In this document: one piece after another, positions 1 through 10,025 of the stretch
How positions within the stretch are numbered: the stretch's first letter is position 1
Layout of the letters: the number at the start of each line of letters is the position of its first letter
Assembly (NCBI RefSeq): GCF_030845195.1
Contig: NZ_CP132543.1
Coordinates: forward strand, 4,033,637 to 4,097,636
Source of the DNA: Sanyastnella coralliicola
Lineage (GTDB): Bacteria > Bacteroidota > Bacteroidia > Flavobacteriales_D > Sanyastnellaceae
Direction of reading: 5' to 3'
Length of the DNA: 64,000 nucleotides
Notes under the pieces: generated by a model
The model's database searches: none
Told to the model about the DNA's origin: nothing
Seen by the model: the letters and a program-made list of their open reading frames with translations, nothing else
Translations under genes and position numbers: made by a program

Positions 1-1812
1 GTTTACCATGGACAAGATGGTATCAAGCGTATTTCTCAGGAGATTCACCAGAAGGCTCGTTTGGTTGAAGCAAGCATGAAAGCGAAGGGAATGGAGCAAG
101 TAAATGCTCACTACTTCGATACACTATGTTTCAAAGTGCCAAGTGCAGATGCGATTAAATCAAAAGCAGAAGCGGCTGGTGTGAACCTTCGCTACATCAA
201 TGAAAACCACATTGGCATTTCATTGTGTGAGGTTGATGATCAAGAAAGCATTGATCTTTTGCTTTCGATTTTTGACGCTAGCGCGGAAGGGGATATGAGT
301 GCTCAGCCAACGGCAGTTGAATTGATGGATCGCTCCAGCGAATACCTTTCGCATCCGGTGTTCAATAGCTACCATTCTGAAACAGACATGATGCGCTACT
401 TGAAGCGCCTCGAGAATAAAGACCTTTCATTGACGCATGCGATGATTCCATTGGGGTCGTGCACAATGAAATTGAATGCTGCGAGTGAACTGTTGCCATT
501 GACTTGGCCAGAGTTTGCTCAGCTTCACCCATTTGCACCAGTTGATCAAGCAGTGGGTTACCACGAAATGATCGAAGAGCTGCGTGTCAACCTGAATGAG
601 ATCACTGGATTCGCAGATACAAGTCTGCAACCAAATTCAGGAGCTTCAGGAGAATACACAGGACTATTGGTGATTCGCGCTTACCACGAGTCACGCGGTG
701 AAGCACACCGTGATATCTGTTTGATTCCATCAAGCGCCCACGGCACGAACCCAGCTTCAGCAGTAATGGCTGGAATGAAGGTTGTCGTAACCAAGTGTGA
801 TGAAAACGGAAACGTTGACATCGAAGACTTGCGTGCACGTGCTGAAGAGTATTCTGATCGCCTAGGTGCATTGATGATTACATACCCATCAACGCACGGT
901 GTTTACGAAGAAGACGTGTTGGAGATTAACGCGTTGATCCATGAGCACGGCGGTCAAGTATATATGGATGGTGCCAACATGAACGCTCAAGTAGGCTTGA
1001 CGAACCCTGGAAACATCGGGGCTGATGTATGTCACTTGAACTTGCACAAGACCTTCGCGATTCCTCACGGAGGTGGCGGCCCGGGTATGGGACCTATCTG
1101 TGTGGCTTCGCACCTTGCACCATTCCTTCCAGGAAACCCAGTGATTGAAACAGGAGGTGAGCACGCGATTAGCGCAGTAGCTTCAGCTCCTTACGGAAGT
1201 GCATTGATCTTGTTGATCTCTTACGGTTACATCAAGATGCTCGGTTCAGAAGGACTACGTCAAAGTACAGAAATGGCGATCCTGAATGCGAACTACATCA
1301 AGGCAAAAATCCGTGGAGCGTACGATGTATTGTACCAAGGAAAGAACAACACTGTAGCGCACGAGATGATCATTGATTGTCGTGACTTCAAGAAGGTAGG
1401 CATCGAAGTAGCTGATATCGCCAAGCGATTGATCGATTACGGATTCCACGCACCGACGGTATCATTCCCTGTAGCAGGTACGTTGATGATCGAGCCAACG
1501 GAGAGCGAAGGAGTAGAAGAGCTAGATCGTTTCTGTGAAGCGATGTTGGCGATTCGCGAAGAGATCGCAGAGATCGAGCGAGGAGAGGCAGACCAAGAAG
1601 ACAATGTATTGAAGATGGCTCCTCACACGGCTACTGAGTTGATCAGCAGCGTTTGGGCCCATTCTTACTCTCGTGAAAAAGCGGCGTATCCAGTAGCGTC
1701 ATTGAAAGATGCCAAGTTCTGGGTAAGCGTAAGCCGAGTAGATAATGCAAGCGGAGATCGCAACTTGATCTGTACTTGTCCACCACTTGAAGACTACATG
1801 GAAACGGTATAA
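1..1812 (+). CDS. gcvP: Glycine dehydrogenase (P protein), 3' part
   Basis: The P protein of the glycine cleavage system is a PLP enzyme that decarboxylates glycine and passes the aminomethyl group to the lipoyl arm of GcvH. The open frame runs in from base 1 without a start, so about 600 C-terminal residues are present and the N-terminal part lies upstream. The PLP lysine is in the conserved HLNLHKTF context (AAG codon 1048-1050), followed by the glycine-rich [11 protein letters not shown] stretch. The short segment DASAEGD near base 280 carries a copy of the dispersed 13-base motif and may be a variable linker between the two halves of the protein. A terminator follows the stop. Family assignment is secure; only the missing 5' end is open. 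Confidence 0.97.
   Translation, partial: VYHGQDGIKRISQEIHQKARLVEASMKAKGMEQVNAHYFDTLCFKVPSADAIKSKAEAAGVNLRYINENHIGISLCEVDDQESIDLLLSIFDASAEGDMSAQPTAVELMDRSSEYLSHPVFNSYHSETDMMRYLKRLENKDLSLTHAMIPLGSCTMKLNAASELLPLTWPEFAQLHPFAPVDQAVGYHEMIEELRVNLNEITGFADTSLQPNSGASGEYTGLLVIRAYHESRGEAHRDICLIPSSAHGTNPASAVMAGMKVVVTKCDENGNVDIEDLRARAEEYSDRLGALMITYPSTHGVYEEDVLEINALIHEHGGQVYMDGANMNAQVGLTNPGNIGADVCHLNLHKTFAIPHGGGGPGMGPICVASHLAPFLPGNPVIETGGEHAISAVASAPYGSALILLISYGYIKMLGSEGLRQSTEMAILNANYIKAKIRGAYDVLYQGKNNTVAHEMIIDCRDFKKVGIEVADIAKRLIDYGFHAPTVSFPVAGTLMIEPTESEGVEELDRFCEAMLAIREEIAEIERGEADQEDNVLKMAPHTATELISSVWAHSYSREKAAYPVASLKDAKFWVSVSRVDNASGDRNLICTCPPLEDYMETV
276..288 (+). repeat. 13-base dispersed motif, copy 1 (N=G)
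   Basis: CGCTAGCGCGGAA inside gcvP, read in frame as (D)-A-S-A-E. One of 12 copies of CGCTANCGCGGAA in the window. Confidence 0.85.
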
Positions 1813-1833
1813 ATACTGTTTTGTGAAAGCAAT

Positions 1834-1877
1834 AAAAGCCCGGGTGTATATGACGTTTACGCCCGGGTTTCTTTTTG
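1834..1877 (+). terminator. Terminator of gcvP
   Basis: CCCGGGTGTA pairs with TACGCCCGGG (one G-T pair) around a nine-base loop and is followed by TTTCTTTTT. It lies about 25 bases after the gcvP stop. Confidence 0.85.
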
Positions 1878-1880
1878 TTT

Positions 1881-1893
1881 CGCTAGCGCGGAA
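1881..1893 (+). repeat. 13-base dispersed motif, copy 2 (N=G)
   Basis: CGCTAGCGCGGAA, intergenic, starting directly after the T-tract of the gcvP terminator. The rest of the gap to 2029 shows no gene I can support. Confidence 0.85.
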
Positions 1894-2029
1894 AGGGCTT
1901 GTGGCACGGGGATTCTATGAATCCTGTAGGTGGTTGAAAACGGCCTCCACGCTTCATTTACAGAAGTGACCGTTTATCAGGTTCGCAAGCCTGCTGAAAA
2001 TCTCTTAATAACTCAAGGTTAAAGATTTC

Positions 2030-2037
2030 TATATTTG
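2030..2037 (+). promoter_or_regulatory. Bacteroidota -7 promoter box TATATTTG
   Basis: A full match to the TAnnTTTG consensus, 44 bases before the ATG at 2082. No clear TTTG box is seen at the -33 distance. Confidence 0.65.
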
Positions 2038-2081
2038 CTGCGCTTGATTAGTTTACGAATCCTATTTAAATCTAAATGATT

Positions 2082-4019
2082 ATGAAGAAAGTTTACGCGA
2101 TGTTGTTCGTGTCACTTTTTGCTATCGGTGCGAGTGCACAGCACGTAATGTCACCTTACGCTAAGGGCAAGGACAAAGAAATGAAGCGTGCGAATAACAG
2201 CCAGACGCAAGTAAATACTGATCGTGAAGTGTTCTACACGAACGATTTCTCTGATTGCTCTGACTTTGTTATCGACAACGCTTATGACAATGGTTACACA
2301 CAATTCGTTTCAGACCTGAACTTCGAATGTGGTGATGTACTACCAGAAGGACCTGCTGCAATTGATCCTGTAGCTTCTACAACTGCTGACAACGGTTTTA
2401 TGATGATCGACTCTGATGAGTACGGTGGTGAAGAAGGTTTTGACGGAATTGAAAACAGCTGGTTCCAAACAGTAGACCCAATTAACTGTGCGGATCACCC
2501 ATTCGTATCTCTTAGCTTTGAGACGTTCTACCGCATGTGGGACAACGGATCATCTGATGGTAACGAGTACTGTCTAGTAGAGGTTTCTCGTGACGGTGTT
2601 ACTTGGCCAGACGTTGAAACGTTTGAAGTATCAGAAGGTATGGTTGACTTCGGTGACGGAGACGGTATGGTACAAGCTCGTTGGGAGCTTTGGCCAGAGA
2701 TGCAGACTCAAGACCCAGTAGACAACCCAACTCTTTTCGTGTTTGACATTACATCTGCTGCAGGTGGTCAAGACGAAGTATGGATCCGTTTCCGTTGGAA
2801 AGGAACTTGGGGTTACGCTTGGATGGTTGACGACATGGAGCTTTTCGATACTCCTGAAAACGATATCCGTTTCGATAGCTACGCTACTTACACTGATTAC
2901 AACGGTACGTTCATGTACGAAGTTGATACATGGCACCCAACTCAGGCAACTGAAGTACAGATGGCTGCGAAAGTTCGTAACATCGGTTCTTTGGACCAGA
3001 CGAACGTTACATTGAACGCCTCTATCAACGGAAACGACGCTGGAACTTCTGATGCGATCGATCTTCCTTACCTAGCTTCAGATACACTGCGTATCACTGG
3101 GTACACTGTGCCAACTGACCCAGGTCAGTACGATATCGAGTTCACGGTTTCTGCGGACGCGGAAGATGAGAACCCTGGTGACAACGTGACTACGCAGTCA
3201 TTCCAGGTTGCCCCAGTTTCTTATGACGAGAACAACTCTCTTGGTGGACAGTACGGACGTGATGACCGTAACTTCTCTGGTCTATTCCCAGCAGCAACTT
3301 ACAACGATGAGTTCCAGGCGGCGACGCCAATGCAGTTCTTCGGTGACGGTACTATCTACTCTATCCAGGTAGCTGTTACTGCTGGTGACGAAGGTGCACC
3401 AATGATCTGCCACGTTCTTGACTTCGAAAACCTAGAGATTCAAGCTTCTACTGCAGAGTTGGAGTTGAACCCAGCGTTGTTGAACGACGGTACAGAGTCT
3501 GGTGACGATATCATCTGGTACAACTTCATCCTTGAAGATCCATGGCCAGTAGCTGAAGGTGAAGGATGGGTTGCATCTTTCGAAAGCTACGGTGGTTCTG
3601 GTATCCGTATTGGTGAGTCTAAGTTCGCTCCAGACCAAACTTGTTTTGTATTCGGTGACTTCGGTACTGCTGGATTCGACTGGTACTTCACAAACGAAAC
3701 TCCAATGATCCGTTTCAACATGGACGAAGGAGCAGCAGTTGAGAACATGGAGCAGTTTGATACATTCGCTATCTCACAGAACGCGCCAAACCCAGCTTCT
3801 GATTTCACTCGCATCACTTACAACTTGGAAGTTGCTGCTGAGGTTGCAATCGAAGTACGTGACATCACAGGTAAGTTGATGATGACTCGTGATCTTGGAA
3901 CTGTAGGAGCAGGATCTTACGCTTACGACCTAAGCGTTGCTGATTACGCTGCAGGTATGTACAGCTACACATTCACTGTGAATGGTAAGACTGTTACTCG
4001 CAAGATGATCGTGAAGTAA
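2082..4019 (+). CDS. T9SS-exported protein, paralogue 1 of 3
   Basis: A secreted protein of unknown function. It has a signal peptide (KKVYAMLFVSLFAIGASAQ) and, over the last 80 or so residues, a type A T9SS sorting domain with the PNPASD entry motif and the final TVTRKMIVK strand. The middle is acidic, beta-rich and free of recognised catalytic motifs; the part after the signal peptide (FYTNDFSD to DDMELFD) resembles the choice-of-anchor J type of carbohydrate- or matrix-binding module. It shares a TADNGF-x-x-x-DS motif with the next two genes. There is also an ATG at 2076 (MIMKK); 2082 gives the more usual MKK start. It has its own promoter box and terminator. A cell-surface or released adhesin or binding protein is inference. 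Confidence 0.85.
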   Translation: MKKVYAMLFVSLFAIGASAQHVMSPYAKGKDKEMKRANNSQTQVNTDREVFYTNDFSDCSDFVIDNAYDNGYTQFVSDLNFECGDVLPEGPAAIDPVASTTADNGFMMIDSDEYGGEEGFDGIENSWFQTVDPINCADHPFVSLSFETFYRMWDNGSSDGNEYCLVEVSRDGVTWPDVETFEVSEGMVDFGDGDGMVQARWELWPEMQTQDPVDNPTLFVFDITSAAGGQDEVWIRFRWKGTWGYAWMVDDMELFDTPENDIRFDSYATYTDYNGTFMYEVDTWHPTQATEVQMAAKVRNIGSLDQTNVTLNASINGNDAGTSDAIDLPYLASDTLRITGYTVPTDPGQYDIEFTVSADAEDENPGDNVTTQSFQVAPVSYDENNSLGGQYGRDDRNFSGLFPAATYNDEFQAATPMQFFGDGTIYSIQVAVTAGDEGAPMICHVLDFENLEIQASTAELELNPALLNDGTESGDDIIWYNFILEDPWPVAEGEGWVASFESYGGSGIRIGESKFAPDQTCFVFGDFGTAGFDWYFTNETPMIRFNMDEGAAVENMEQFDTFAISQNAPNPASDFTRITYNLEVAAEVAIEVRDITGKLMMTRDLGTVGAGSYAYDLSVADYAAGMYSYTFTVNGKTVTRKMIVK

Positions 4020-4045
4020 GCATTACTTCATCTCAATATTGAAAG

Positions 4046-4074
4046 AGAGGTTTCCTTCGGGAAGCCTCTTTTTT
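4046..4074 (+). terminator. Terminator with TTCG tetraloop
   Basis: AGAGGTTTCC-TTCG-GGAAGCCTCT with one G-T pair, then a T-tract. It closes the gene ending at 4019. Confidence 0.9.
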
Positions 4075-4246
4075 ATTTGTATTACTTCTGGTAAACGAAT
4101 GGCTTTACAAGAGGTTAAGGCCAGATCAAGCTATTTGGAATTGTATAATCCGGAGAATTTAGTCTGCAGATTCTCACGAATCATTCGCTGTATTGTTTGG
4201 TTCGAGAGAGGTTTTGCGTAATTTCCCCGATTCAAAAGTGTAAGAC

Positions 4247-6259
4247 ATGAAGAAAATCTACTTGCTATTAACAACAATGATGCTCGTTTCAGTTTTGAAC
4301 GCACAGCGCATTCAAGATGTAAACGAGTTCAACTCACTCACTCCAGTAACGCAACAGGAGGCTGAAAATGCACGTCGTGCAGGAACACAGCTGAAAGCAG
4401 AAGCTGGTGAGCGTGGAGGAACTATCTTCTTCTACGAAGATTTCGCTAACGGATTCGACGGAAACAACGGCCTAGGTGGCTGGACTGTTGAAGATACAGG
4501 CGGCAACAACATCTGGATGGTAGCTGACGATAACAGCCCTGCAGGTGAATTCTCAACGAACATCGGTCCTTTGGCTTCTACTACAGCTGACAACGGATGG
4601 GTGATCTTTGATTGTGACTTCTACAACACTCCGATCTCAGAAGGATTCGAGGATACTGAAGGATGGATCATTTCACCAGAAATGGATATGTCTGCGTTGA
4701 ACTCTGTAGTTGTACAGTGGGAGCAGTACTTCCGTTACTGCTGTTTCCCATTTGCACCGGTTTTCCTAGAAGTATCTAACGACGGTGGTAACAGCTGGAT
4801 CTCTTTCCCAGGACACGGTGACTTCATCGAGTCTGCGAACGTTGCTTCTGCAAACCCACTTCCTACTTCAGTAGATATTTCTTGTGCTGCTGCAGGACAA
4901 GAGTCTGTATTCATTCGTTTCGCTTACCTACAGAACCCAATCGTAGGAAACGGATACTCTCACTACTACTGGGGAATCGATGACGTAACAATCGTTGAAA
5001 ACGAAACGGAATTCGATATCCAGATGACTCAGTTGGCTACAGGTGACATCTTCAACTACTTCGAGTACCGTGATATTCCTCTAGAGCAGGCAATCACTGA
5101 AGCTGATGGTGGTCTTGTTGCTGGTGTTCTTTACCGTAACGGTGGATTCGCTGATGCAACGAACACTACAATCACAGTTGAGATCCTTGACGATGCTGAC
5201 AACGTATTGAGCACAACAGTTACTGATCCTTTCACAGTTCAGTCTGCTGCGAACTCTGAACTTTGTCCACAGAACACAAACGATACACTTTACATCTCTA
5301 CAGGATGGGCTCCTGCTGCAACTGGTGATTACTCAGTTCGCGCAACGATCACTTCTGACGAGATGGATTCAAACGAAGACAACAACGTGATCACTCGCCC
5401 TGTGACTTACACAGACGATGAGTACTCTCACGATAACGAAGAGTCTTGGGACGTAGAGTTCGCACCACGTGAGAACGATAACGGTGACGCATTCGAACCA
5501 ACAGGTTACGGTAACTTCTACCTAGCTCCTAACAGCGGAACTATGGCATACGGAGTTCTTGTAGCATTCGGTCCTTCTACGGCAGGATTCATGGAGTTTG
5601 AAGCTCGCCTATACGAAGTACAGCCAGACGAGGCGTTGAACGATGCGAACTTTGAAACATCATTCCACGTGATCGCTCCTGAGTACATCCCGAACACTAT
5701 CGCTGACGCGGAACTACACTACTACCCATTCGAAGATCCAATCGAAATGTCAGTAGCTAACCCGAACGATACTGATGGTGACGTATTCTACTTCGCTGGT
5801 GTAATCAACGATTTCGAAACAGAAGATCAGTTCACAGTTGTTGGTAACGGTGATTCAGATACTGACAACTCAACTGGAGTTTACGAGCTTTCAGGTGGTG
5901 GTGACTTCATCTGGTTCACATCTCAAACAGCTTCTCCTGCAGTTCGCTTGATCACTTCACAGCGTGTTGCTGTTGATGAACTAGCAAACCAGAACGGTGT
6001 TGAGTTGATGCAGAACGTTCCTAACCCTGCAAACAACACTACATTGATCCAGTGGTACCAAGTAGCTGGTAAAGAAGTAACATTCGAAGTGATGGACGCA
6101 CAAGGACGTGTGATCGAAGTTCGCGACCTAGGAACTCTTCCTGGTGGTGAGCACCGCATCAACTACGATGTTAACGAGCTAAGCTCAGGTATCTACTACT
6201 ACACATTGACATTTGACGGTGTACGTCTAACGAAGAAAATGGTCGTTAGCGCTAAGTAA
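4247..6259 (+). CDS. T9SS-exported protein, paralogue 2 of 3
   Basis: A secreted protein of 670 residues with signal peptide MKKIYLLLTTMMLVSVLNAQ and a C-terminal T9SS sorting domain (VPNPANNTT entry, LTKKMVVSAK end). Between them lies an anchor-J-like beta region (FFYEDFANGFDGNNG to WGIDDVTI) and a region with evenly spaced acidic turns. The motif TADNGWVIFDCDFY aligns with TADNGFMMIDSDEY of paralogue 1 and TADNGFIIFDSNYW of paralogue 3. Nothing suggests an enzyme. The 177-base gap to the preceding terminator holds no other gene. Exact role unknown. Confidence 0.85.
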   Translation: MKKIYLLLTTMMLVSVLNAQRIQDVNEFNSLTPVTQQEAENARRAGTQLKAEAGERGGTIFFYEDFANGFDGNNGLGGWTVEDTGGNNIWMVADDNSPAGEFSTNIGPLASTTADNGWVIFDCDFYNTPISEGFEDTEGWIISPEMDMSALNSVVVQWEQYFRYCCFPFAPVFLEVSNDGGNSWISFPGHGDFIESANVASANPLPTSVDISCAAAGQESVFIRFAYLQNPIVGNGYSHYYWGIDDVTIVENETEFDIQMTQLATGDIFNYFEYRDIPLEQAITEADGGLVAGVLYRNGGFADATNTTITVEILDDADNVLSTTVTDPFTVQSAANSELCPQNTNDTLYISTGWAPAATGDYSVRATITSDEMDSNEDNNVITRPVTYTDDEYSHDNEESWDVEFAPRENDNGDAFEPTGYGNFYLAPNSGTMAYGVLVAFGPSTAGFMEFEARLYEVQPDEALNDANFETSFHVIAPEYIPNTIADAELHYYPFEDPIEMSVANPNDTDGDVFYFAGVINDFETEDQFTVVGNGDSDTDNSTGVYELSGGGDFIWFTSQTASPAVRLITSQRVAVDELANQNGVELMQNVPNPANNTTLIQWYQVAGKEVTFEVMDAQGRVIEVRDLGTLPGGEHRINYDVNELSSGIYYYTLTFDGVRLTKKMVVSAK

Positions 6260-6262
6260 TAT

Positions 6263-6280
6263 TTGACAGAATTCTGTCAA
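6263..6280. other. 18-base perfect palindrome
   Basis: TTGACAGAATTCTGTCAA starts four bases after the stop codon and directly precedes the terminator. It could be an extra mRNA 3' hairpin or a protein site. Confidence 0.6.
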
Positions 6281-6282
6281 GA

Positions 6283-6312
6283 AGCCCCAGGGGAAACCCT
6301 GGGGCTTTTTTT
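6283..6312 (+). terminator. Terminator of paralogue 2
   Basis: AGCCCCAGGG pairs with CCCTGGGGCT across a short A-rich loop and is followed by seven T. Confidence 0.92.
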
Positions 6313-6515
6313 GTCTTGTAAGTTTTGTCGGACGCCATATTCCAGCCGTTCAGCTCCACTAAAACTTCAGGTATTCCGCCGAACTTACTCTGTTTCTGTC
6401 TATTACTAACATGTGGATGTAGGAAAGTTCTGACAGTATCTTCGGCACTTGACTGTAAGACATCGTAGTATTGAGTCGATAACTTCGCCACACAAACCAT
6501 GTAAAAATTCTTTCC

Positions 6516-8417
6516 ATGAAAACAGCTTGCTCACTGTTATTGCTCATGGTGATAGGATCGCTGTCTCTATCCGCACAGCAGACCATCGTTGGTCCTGCCC
6601 CCGGTAGAATAGTCAACGGTCAATCACCTGAAGACGGCGCAGTCAACTTGCGCGAAGAGACCATCTGGTCTGAAGATTTTGCTAACGGCATCCCCGCCAC
6701 ATGGATCAATACCGGTGACCCGGAGTTGGCAGTGTGGGAATACCGTGGACCGAACACCAACCCGAGTTCAGATGCGGGTACACGCGGTTCGTGTCTGCCT
6801 GATGACGTGACCTTCGGTGAACCGATCCAGTCACTGACCGCTGATAACGGCTTTATCATCTTTGACTCTAACTACTGGGATGATAACGTTGGACCTTGCG
6901 GTAGCTTCGGTGAAGGACCTGCACCAGGGCCTCACTTCGGTACACTTGAAACGCCTTCCATTGACCTCAGTGCCTACCCTTCAGTAGGTCTTCGATTCAA
7001 CCAGTATTGCAAAAACTATCAAACAGAATCGAGAATCGACTTCAGCGTTGACGGAGGAGAATGGATGCCACTATGGATCAATGACGTTCCCCTGAATAGT
7101 GGAGAAAGTAGTGAAGACCGTTTCGATCGAATCAACGTAACCGAGCAACTCGGCGGACAATCGGATGTACGCCTGCGTTTCGTGTTCGATGGAAACTACT
7201 ACTTCTGGATGCTCGATGATATCGAGTTATTCGAACTCCTTCAGAACAATATCTACGTTGAAAGCGCCACTTACGGTGACTTCAATATGGATGATCAAGG
7301 ACACGAAACAGGATACGAGTACATGGAGTACAGCTTGTACCCTGCAGAAATGGCTCCTGATGTTCAATTCGGAACCAACGTGTACAACTACGGTGCAGAA
7401 GATCAAACGAACTGCGCGATGGAAGTATTCCTACGCAATGAGTTGACGATGGACACTGTATTCACTGACGTGACTGTCGCGACAGATCTAGATACTGACG
7501 AGTTCTGGAACTTCCGCGCTGATGCACATCAGTTGGGTCCTGATATGGCGCCATACACAGCGCACTTCAATTTGACTCAAAACGAAGAAGAAGATTCACC
7601 AGATGACAACCACGTTATTCGTGATTTTGAGGTGACAGACGTAGTTTACGCACGTGACCGACTGTCAACTGAAGGGATCTACATTCCGGATCAAGCATAC
7701 GCTGGACAGACGTACGAGGTAGGAAACTTCTTCGTAATCACGTCGGATGATCAGGCCGTAGAATCAGTTTCAATCGGTGTAGGTGTGGGTTCTGACCCAA
7801 ATGCAACGGTTTATGCACGCATCTACTCGGTATCGATTGACAACTCAATCTCAGCTACTGAAATCGCTTCTACAGATGAATTTGGAATCATTGCTGATTC
7901 ATACAACAACGTAGGCGATAACAATGTCATGACCATCCCATTCCCAGAGCCAGTTGAACTCCACCAGGATTCAGCTTACTTGGTGATGGCTGGAACGACG
8001 GCAGGTCCGTCTGAAGTATTCTTCCCGATTAGTGGAGATTCTCCAGCATTGACATCTATGGTACGCTTCTTCCCGAACAGCTGGTTCTACCTTGTGCGTA
8101 CGCCATTGGTACGTATGAATTTCGGACCTGTGAGCAACATCGAAGAAGCTACTGCTCAAGACATCGAATTGAATGTATACCCGAACCCTGCTAATGCGCA
8201 GCTTAATGTCAGTTACGAGTTAGAAGGTTCGTCAAATGTCCAACTCATCGTCTACGATGAACTCGGACAGATCGTTGAAGAGAAGGCCCTTGGGAATCTT
8301 CCTGCAGGGACGCAACGCCACCAAGTCAGCACTGACGCATGGGCTGATGGTTGGTACGTGATTACGATTCAAACAGATAAAACACGTGTGAACGAAATGG
8401 TGATCGTACGACACTAA
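6516..8417 (+). CDS. T9SS-exported protein, paralogue 3 of 3
   Basis: A secreted protein of 633 residues: signal peptide MKTACSLLLLMVIGSLSLSAQ, an anchor-J-like region (IWSEDFANGIPATW to LDDIELFE), a beta-rich middle, and a T9SS sorting domain (ELNVYPNPANAQ ... NEMVIVRH). It shares the TADNGF-IIFDS motif with the two genes before it, so the three probably arose by duplication and diverged strongly. It has its own terminator. The about 200-base gap upstream holds no supported gene or clear promoter box. Ligand and function are unknown. Confidence 0.85.
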   Translation: MKTACSLLLLMVIGSLSLSAQQTIVGPAPGRIVNGQSPEDGAVNLREETIWSEDFANGIPATWINTGDPELAVWEYRGPNTNPSSDAGTRGSCLPDDVTFGEPIQSLTADNGFIIFDSNYWDDNVGPCGSFGEGPAPGPHFGTLETPSIDLSAYPSVGLRFNQYCKNYQTESRIDFSVDGGEWMPLWINDVPLNSGESSEDRFDRINVTEQLGGQSDVRLRFVFDGNYYFWMLDDIELFELLQNNIYVESATYGDFNMDDQGHETGYEYMEYSLYPAEMAPDVQFGTNVYNYGAEDQTNCAMEVFLRNELTMDTVFTDVTVATDLDTDEFWNFRADAHQLGPDMAPYTAHFNLTQNEEEDSPDDNHVIRDFEVTDVVYARDRLSTEGIYIPDQAYAGQTYEVGNFFVITSDDQAVESVSIGVGVGSDPNATVYARIYSVSIDNSISATEIASTDEFGIIADSYNNVGDNNVMTIPFPEPVELHQDSAYLVMAGTTAGPSEVFFPISGDSPALTSMVRFFPNSWFYLVRTPLVRMNFGPVSNIEEATAQDIELNVYPNPANAQLNVSYELEGSSNVQLIVYDELGQIVEEKALGNLPAGTQRHQVSTDAWADGWYVITIQTDKTRVNEMVIVRH

Positions 8418-8437
8418 CCGTTCATGACCGCTTTGAA

Positions 8438-8467
8438 AGCCGCTTACTTCCGAGTAAGCGGCTTTTT
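8438..8467 (+). terminator. Terminator of paralogue 3
   Basis: An 11-bp stem, AGCCGCTTACT-TCC-GAGTAAGCGGCT, followed by TTTTTT. Confidence 0.92.
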
Positions 8468-8471
8468 TCTT

Positions 8472-8479
8472 CACCTTTG
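8472..8479 (+). promoter_or_regulatory. Promoter -7 box CACCTTTG
   Basis: One mismatch to TAnnTTTG. It ends six bases before the ATG at 8486, so any leader would be only about two bases long. Confidence 0.45.
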
Positions 8480-8485
8480 CGCCCT

Positions 8486-9988
8486 ATGGGGATCAAATCT
8501 GCATTAAGTAAGCCCTTTGCTCGTCAGGTAGCGGCCAAAGTGGCGCGTGAGTCGCGACGTGCTGTCTACTGGCAAGAGAAGCAATTTGAAATGCTTATTA
8601 CCCAAGGACGCAAAACGGCCTTCGGAAAGGATCATCGCTTTGATCAGATCAATACCCCAGAAGAATTCCGACAAGCTGTTCCTGTGCTCGATTATGAGGT
8701 GCTCAAAACATACGTTGATCGCGCAGTGAAAGGAGAAGACAGCGTACTTTGGCCTGGGAAGCCATTGTACTTCTGCAAAACCAGCGGCACTACCTCAGGA
8801 ACGAAGTATATTCCGCTTACTAAGGCGTCTATGCCTAACCACATCGGTTCAGCCCGAAATGCATTGCTATCATACATCGCAGAGACGGGTAAGGCTGAAT
8901 TTGTGAACGGTAAAATGATTTTCCTCCAGGGAAGTCCTGAACTACAGAAGTTAGAAAGCGGTATTCCGTTTGGTCGTCTTTCAGGCATTGTAGCCCACCA
9001 CGTGCCTGGCTACCTCCAGCGCAACCGTTTGCCTTCGATGGAAACGAACATGATTGAAGAGTGGGAGACGAAGTTAGAATCAGTGATAGATGAGACCATT
9101 GATCAGAACATGACTTTGATTTCGGGAATTCCTTCGTGGCTTCAGATGTATTTCGAACGTCTCGTAGAACGTTCAGGTAAGGCGAACATCAAAGAGATCT
9201 TCCCGAACTTTTCACTCATGGTATGGGGAGGGGTGAACTTTGAACCGTACAGAGCGCGTTTCCTAGAGCTGATAGGAGAAGAGATTCCTTCCATTGAGAC
9301 TTACCCTGCCAGTGAAGGATTTATCGCCTACCAGAACTCCCAAGAAGAGGAAGGACTCTTGTTAACCTTCGATTCAGGGATTTGGTATGAGTTTATTCCA
9401 GCAGATAAGTACTTCGATAACAATCCACCGCGACTTTCATTAGCGGAAGTTGAGATCGGGGTGAATTACGCCGTGATTCTGAATACCAATGCCGGCATGT
9501 GGAGTTACAGCATCGGAGATACCGTGCGTTTTGTATCGCTTGATCCGCCAAAGATTAAGGTGACCGGACGAATCAAGCATTTCACCTCTGCTTTTGGAGA
9601 ACACGTAATTGCAGAAGAGGTAGAACGCGCCCTGACCTATGCAGTAGAGAAAATGCCAGCACAAGTACGTGAGTTCCACGTAGCGCCTGAAGTCAATCCA
9701 TCAGAAGGTCTTCCGTTTCACGAATGGTTGATTGAGTTCGAAGAGGAGCCAGCTTCTCTTGAGCAGTTTGCAGCTCTTCTTGACGAAAACATGTGTGATC
9801 AGAATGTCTATTACAAAGATCTCATCACAGGAAGTGTACTTCGGACATGCAAAATTCGATCGGTGAAACGCGGCTCATTTGAAGGTATGATGCGTATGAG
9901 AGGCAAGCTAGGAGGACAGAATAAAGTTCCGCGATTAGCGAATGATAGAAGCATTGCTGACCTTGTTATCCAGTCCTCGGAACAGTAA
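8486..9988 (+). CDS. GH3-like acyl-adenylating enzyme
   Basis: A 500-residue protein of the GH3 family, which in plants joins amino acids to jasmonate or auxin through an acyl-adenylate. The ATP-binding motif TSGTTSGTKYIPLT lies near residue 100, and the ANL-type hinge and C-terminal domain (GDTVRFVSLDPPKIKVTGR) follow. Bacterial members are common in Bacteroidota, but their substrates are not established; conjugation of an amino acid to a carboxylic acid is inference. I chose the ATG at 8486 because the TTG nine bases earlier lies inside the promoter box. It stands alone between a terminator and a VWA gene. Confidence 0.85.
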   Translation: MGIKSALSKPFARQVAAKVARESRRAVYWQEKQFEMLITQGRKTAFGKDHRFDQINTPEEFRQAVPVLDYEVLKTYVDRAVKGEDSVLWPGKPLYFCKTSGTTSGTKYIPLTKASMPNHIGSARNALLSYIAETGKAEFVNGKMIFLQGSPELQKLESGIPFGRLSGIVAHHVPGYLQRNRLPSMETNMIEEWETKLESVIDETIDQNMTLISGIPSWLQMYFERLVERSGKANIKEIFPNFSLMVWGGVNFEPYRARFLELIGEEIPSIETYPASEGFIAYQNSQEEEGLLLTFDSGIWYEFIPADKYFDNNPPRLSLAEVEIGVNYAVILNTNAGMWSYSIGDTVRFVSLDPPKIKVTGRIKHFTSAFGEHVIAEEVERALTYAVEKMPAQVREFHVAPEVNPSEGLPFHEWLIEFEEEPASLEQFAALLDENMCDQNVYYKDLITGSVLRTCKIRSVKRGSFEGMMRMRGKLGGQNKVPRLANDRSIADLVIQSSEQ

Positions 9989-9998
9989 TTGCATACCA

Positions 9999-10011
9999 TT
10001 CCGCGATAGCG
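9999..10011 (-). repeat. 13-base dispersed motif, copy 3 (N=T)
   Basis: TTCCGCGATAGCG on the plus strand, in the 37-base gap between the GH3 gene and the VWA gene. Confidence 0.85.
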
Positions 10012-10025
10012 AACGTTAAAACATC

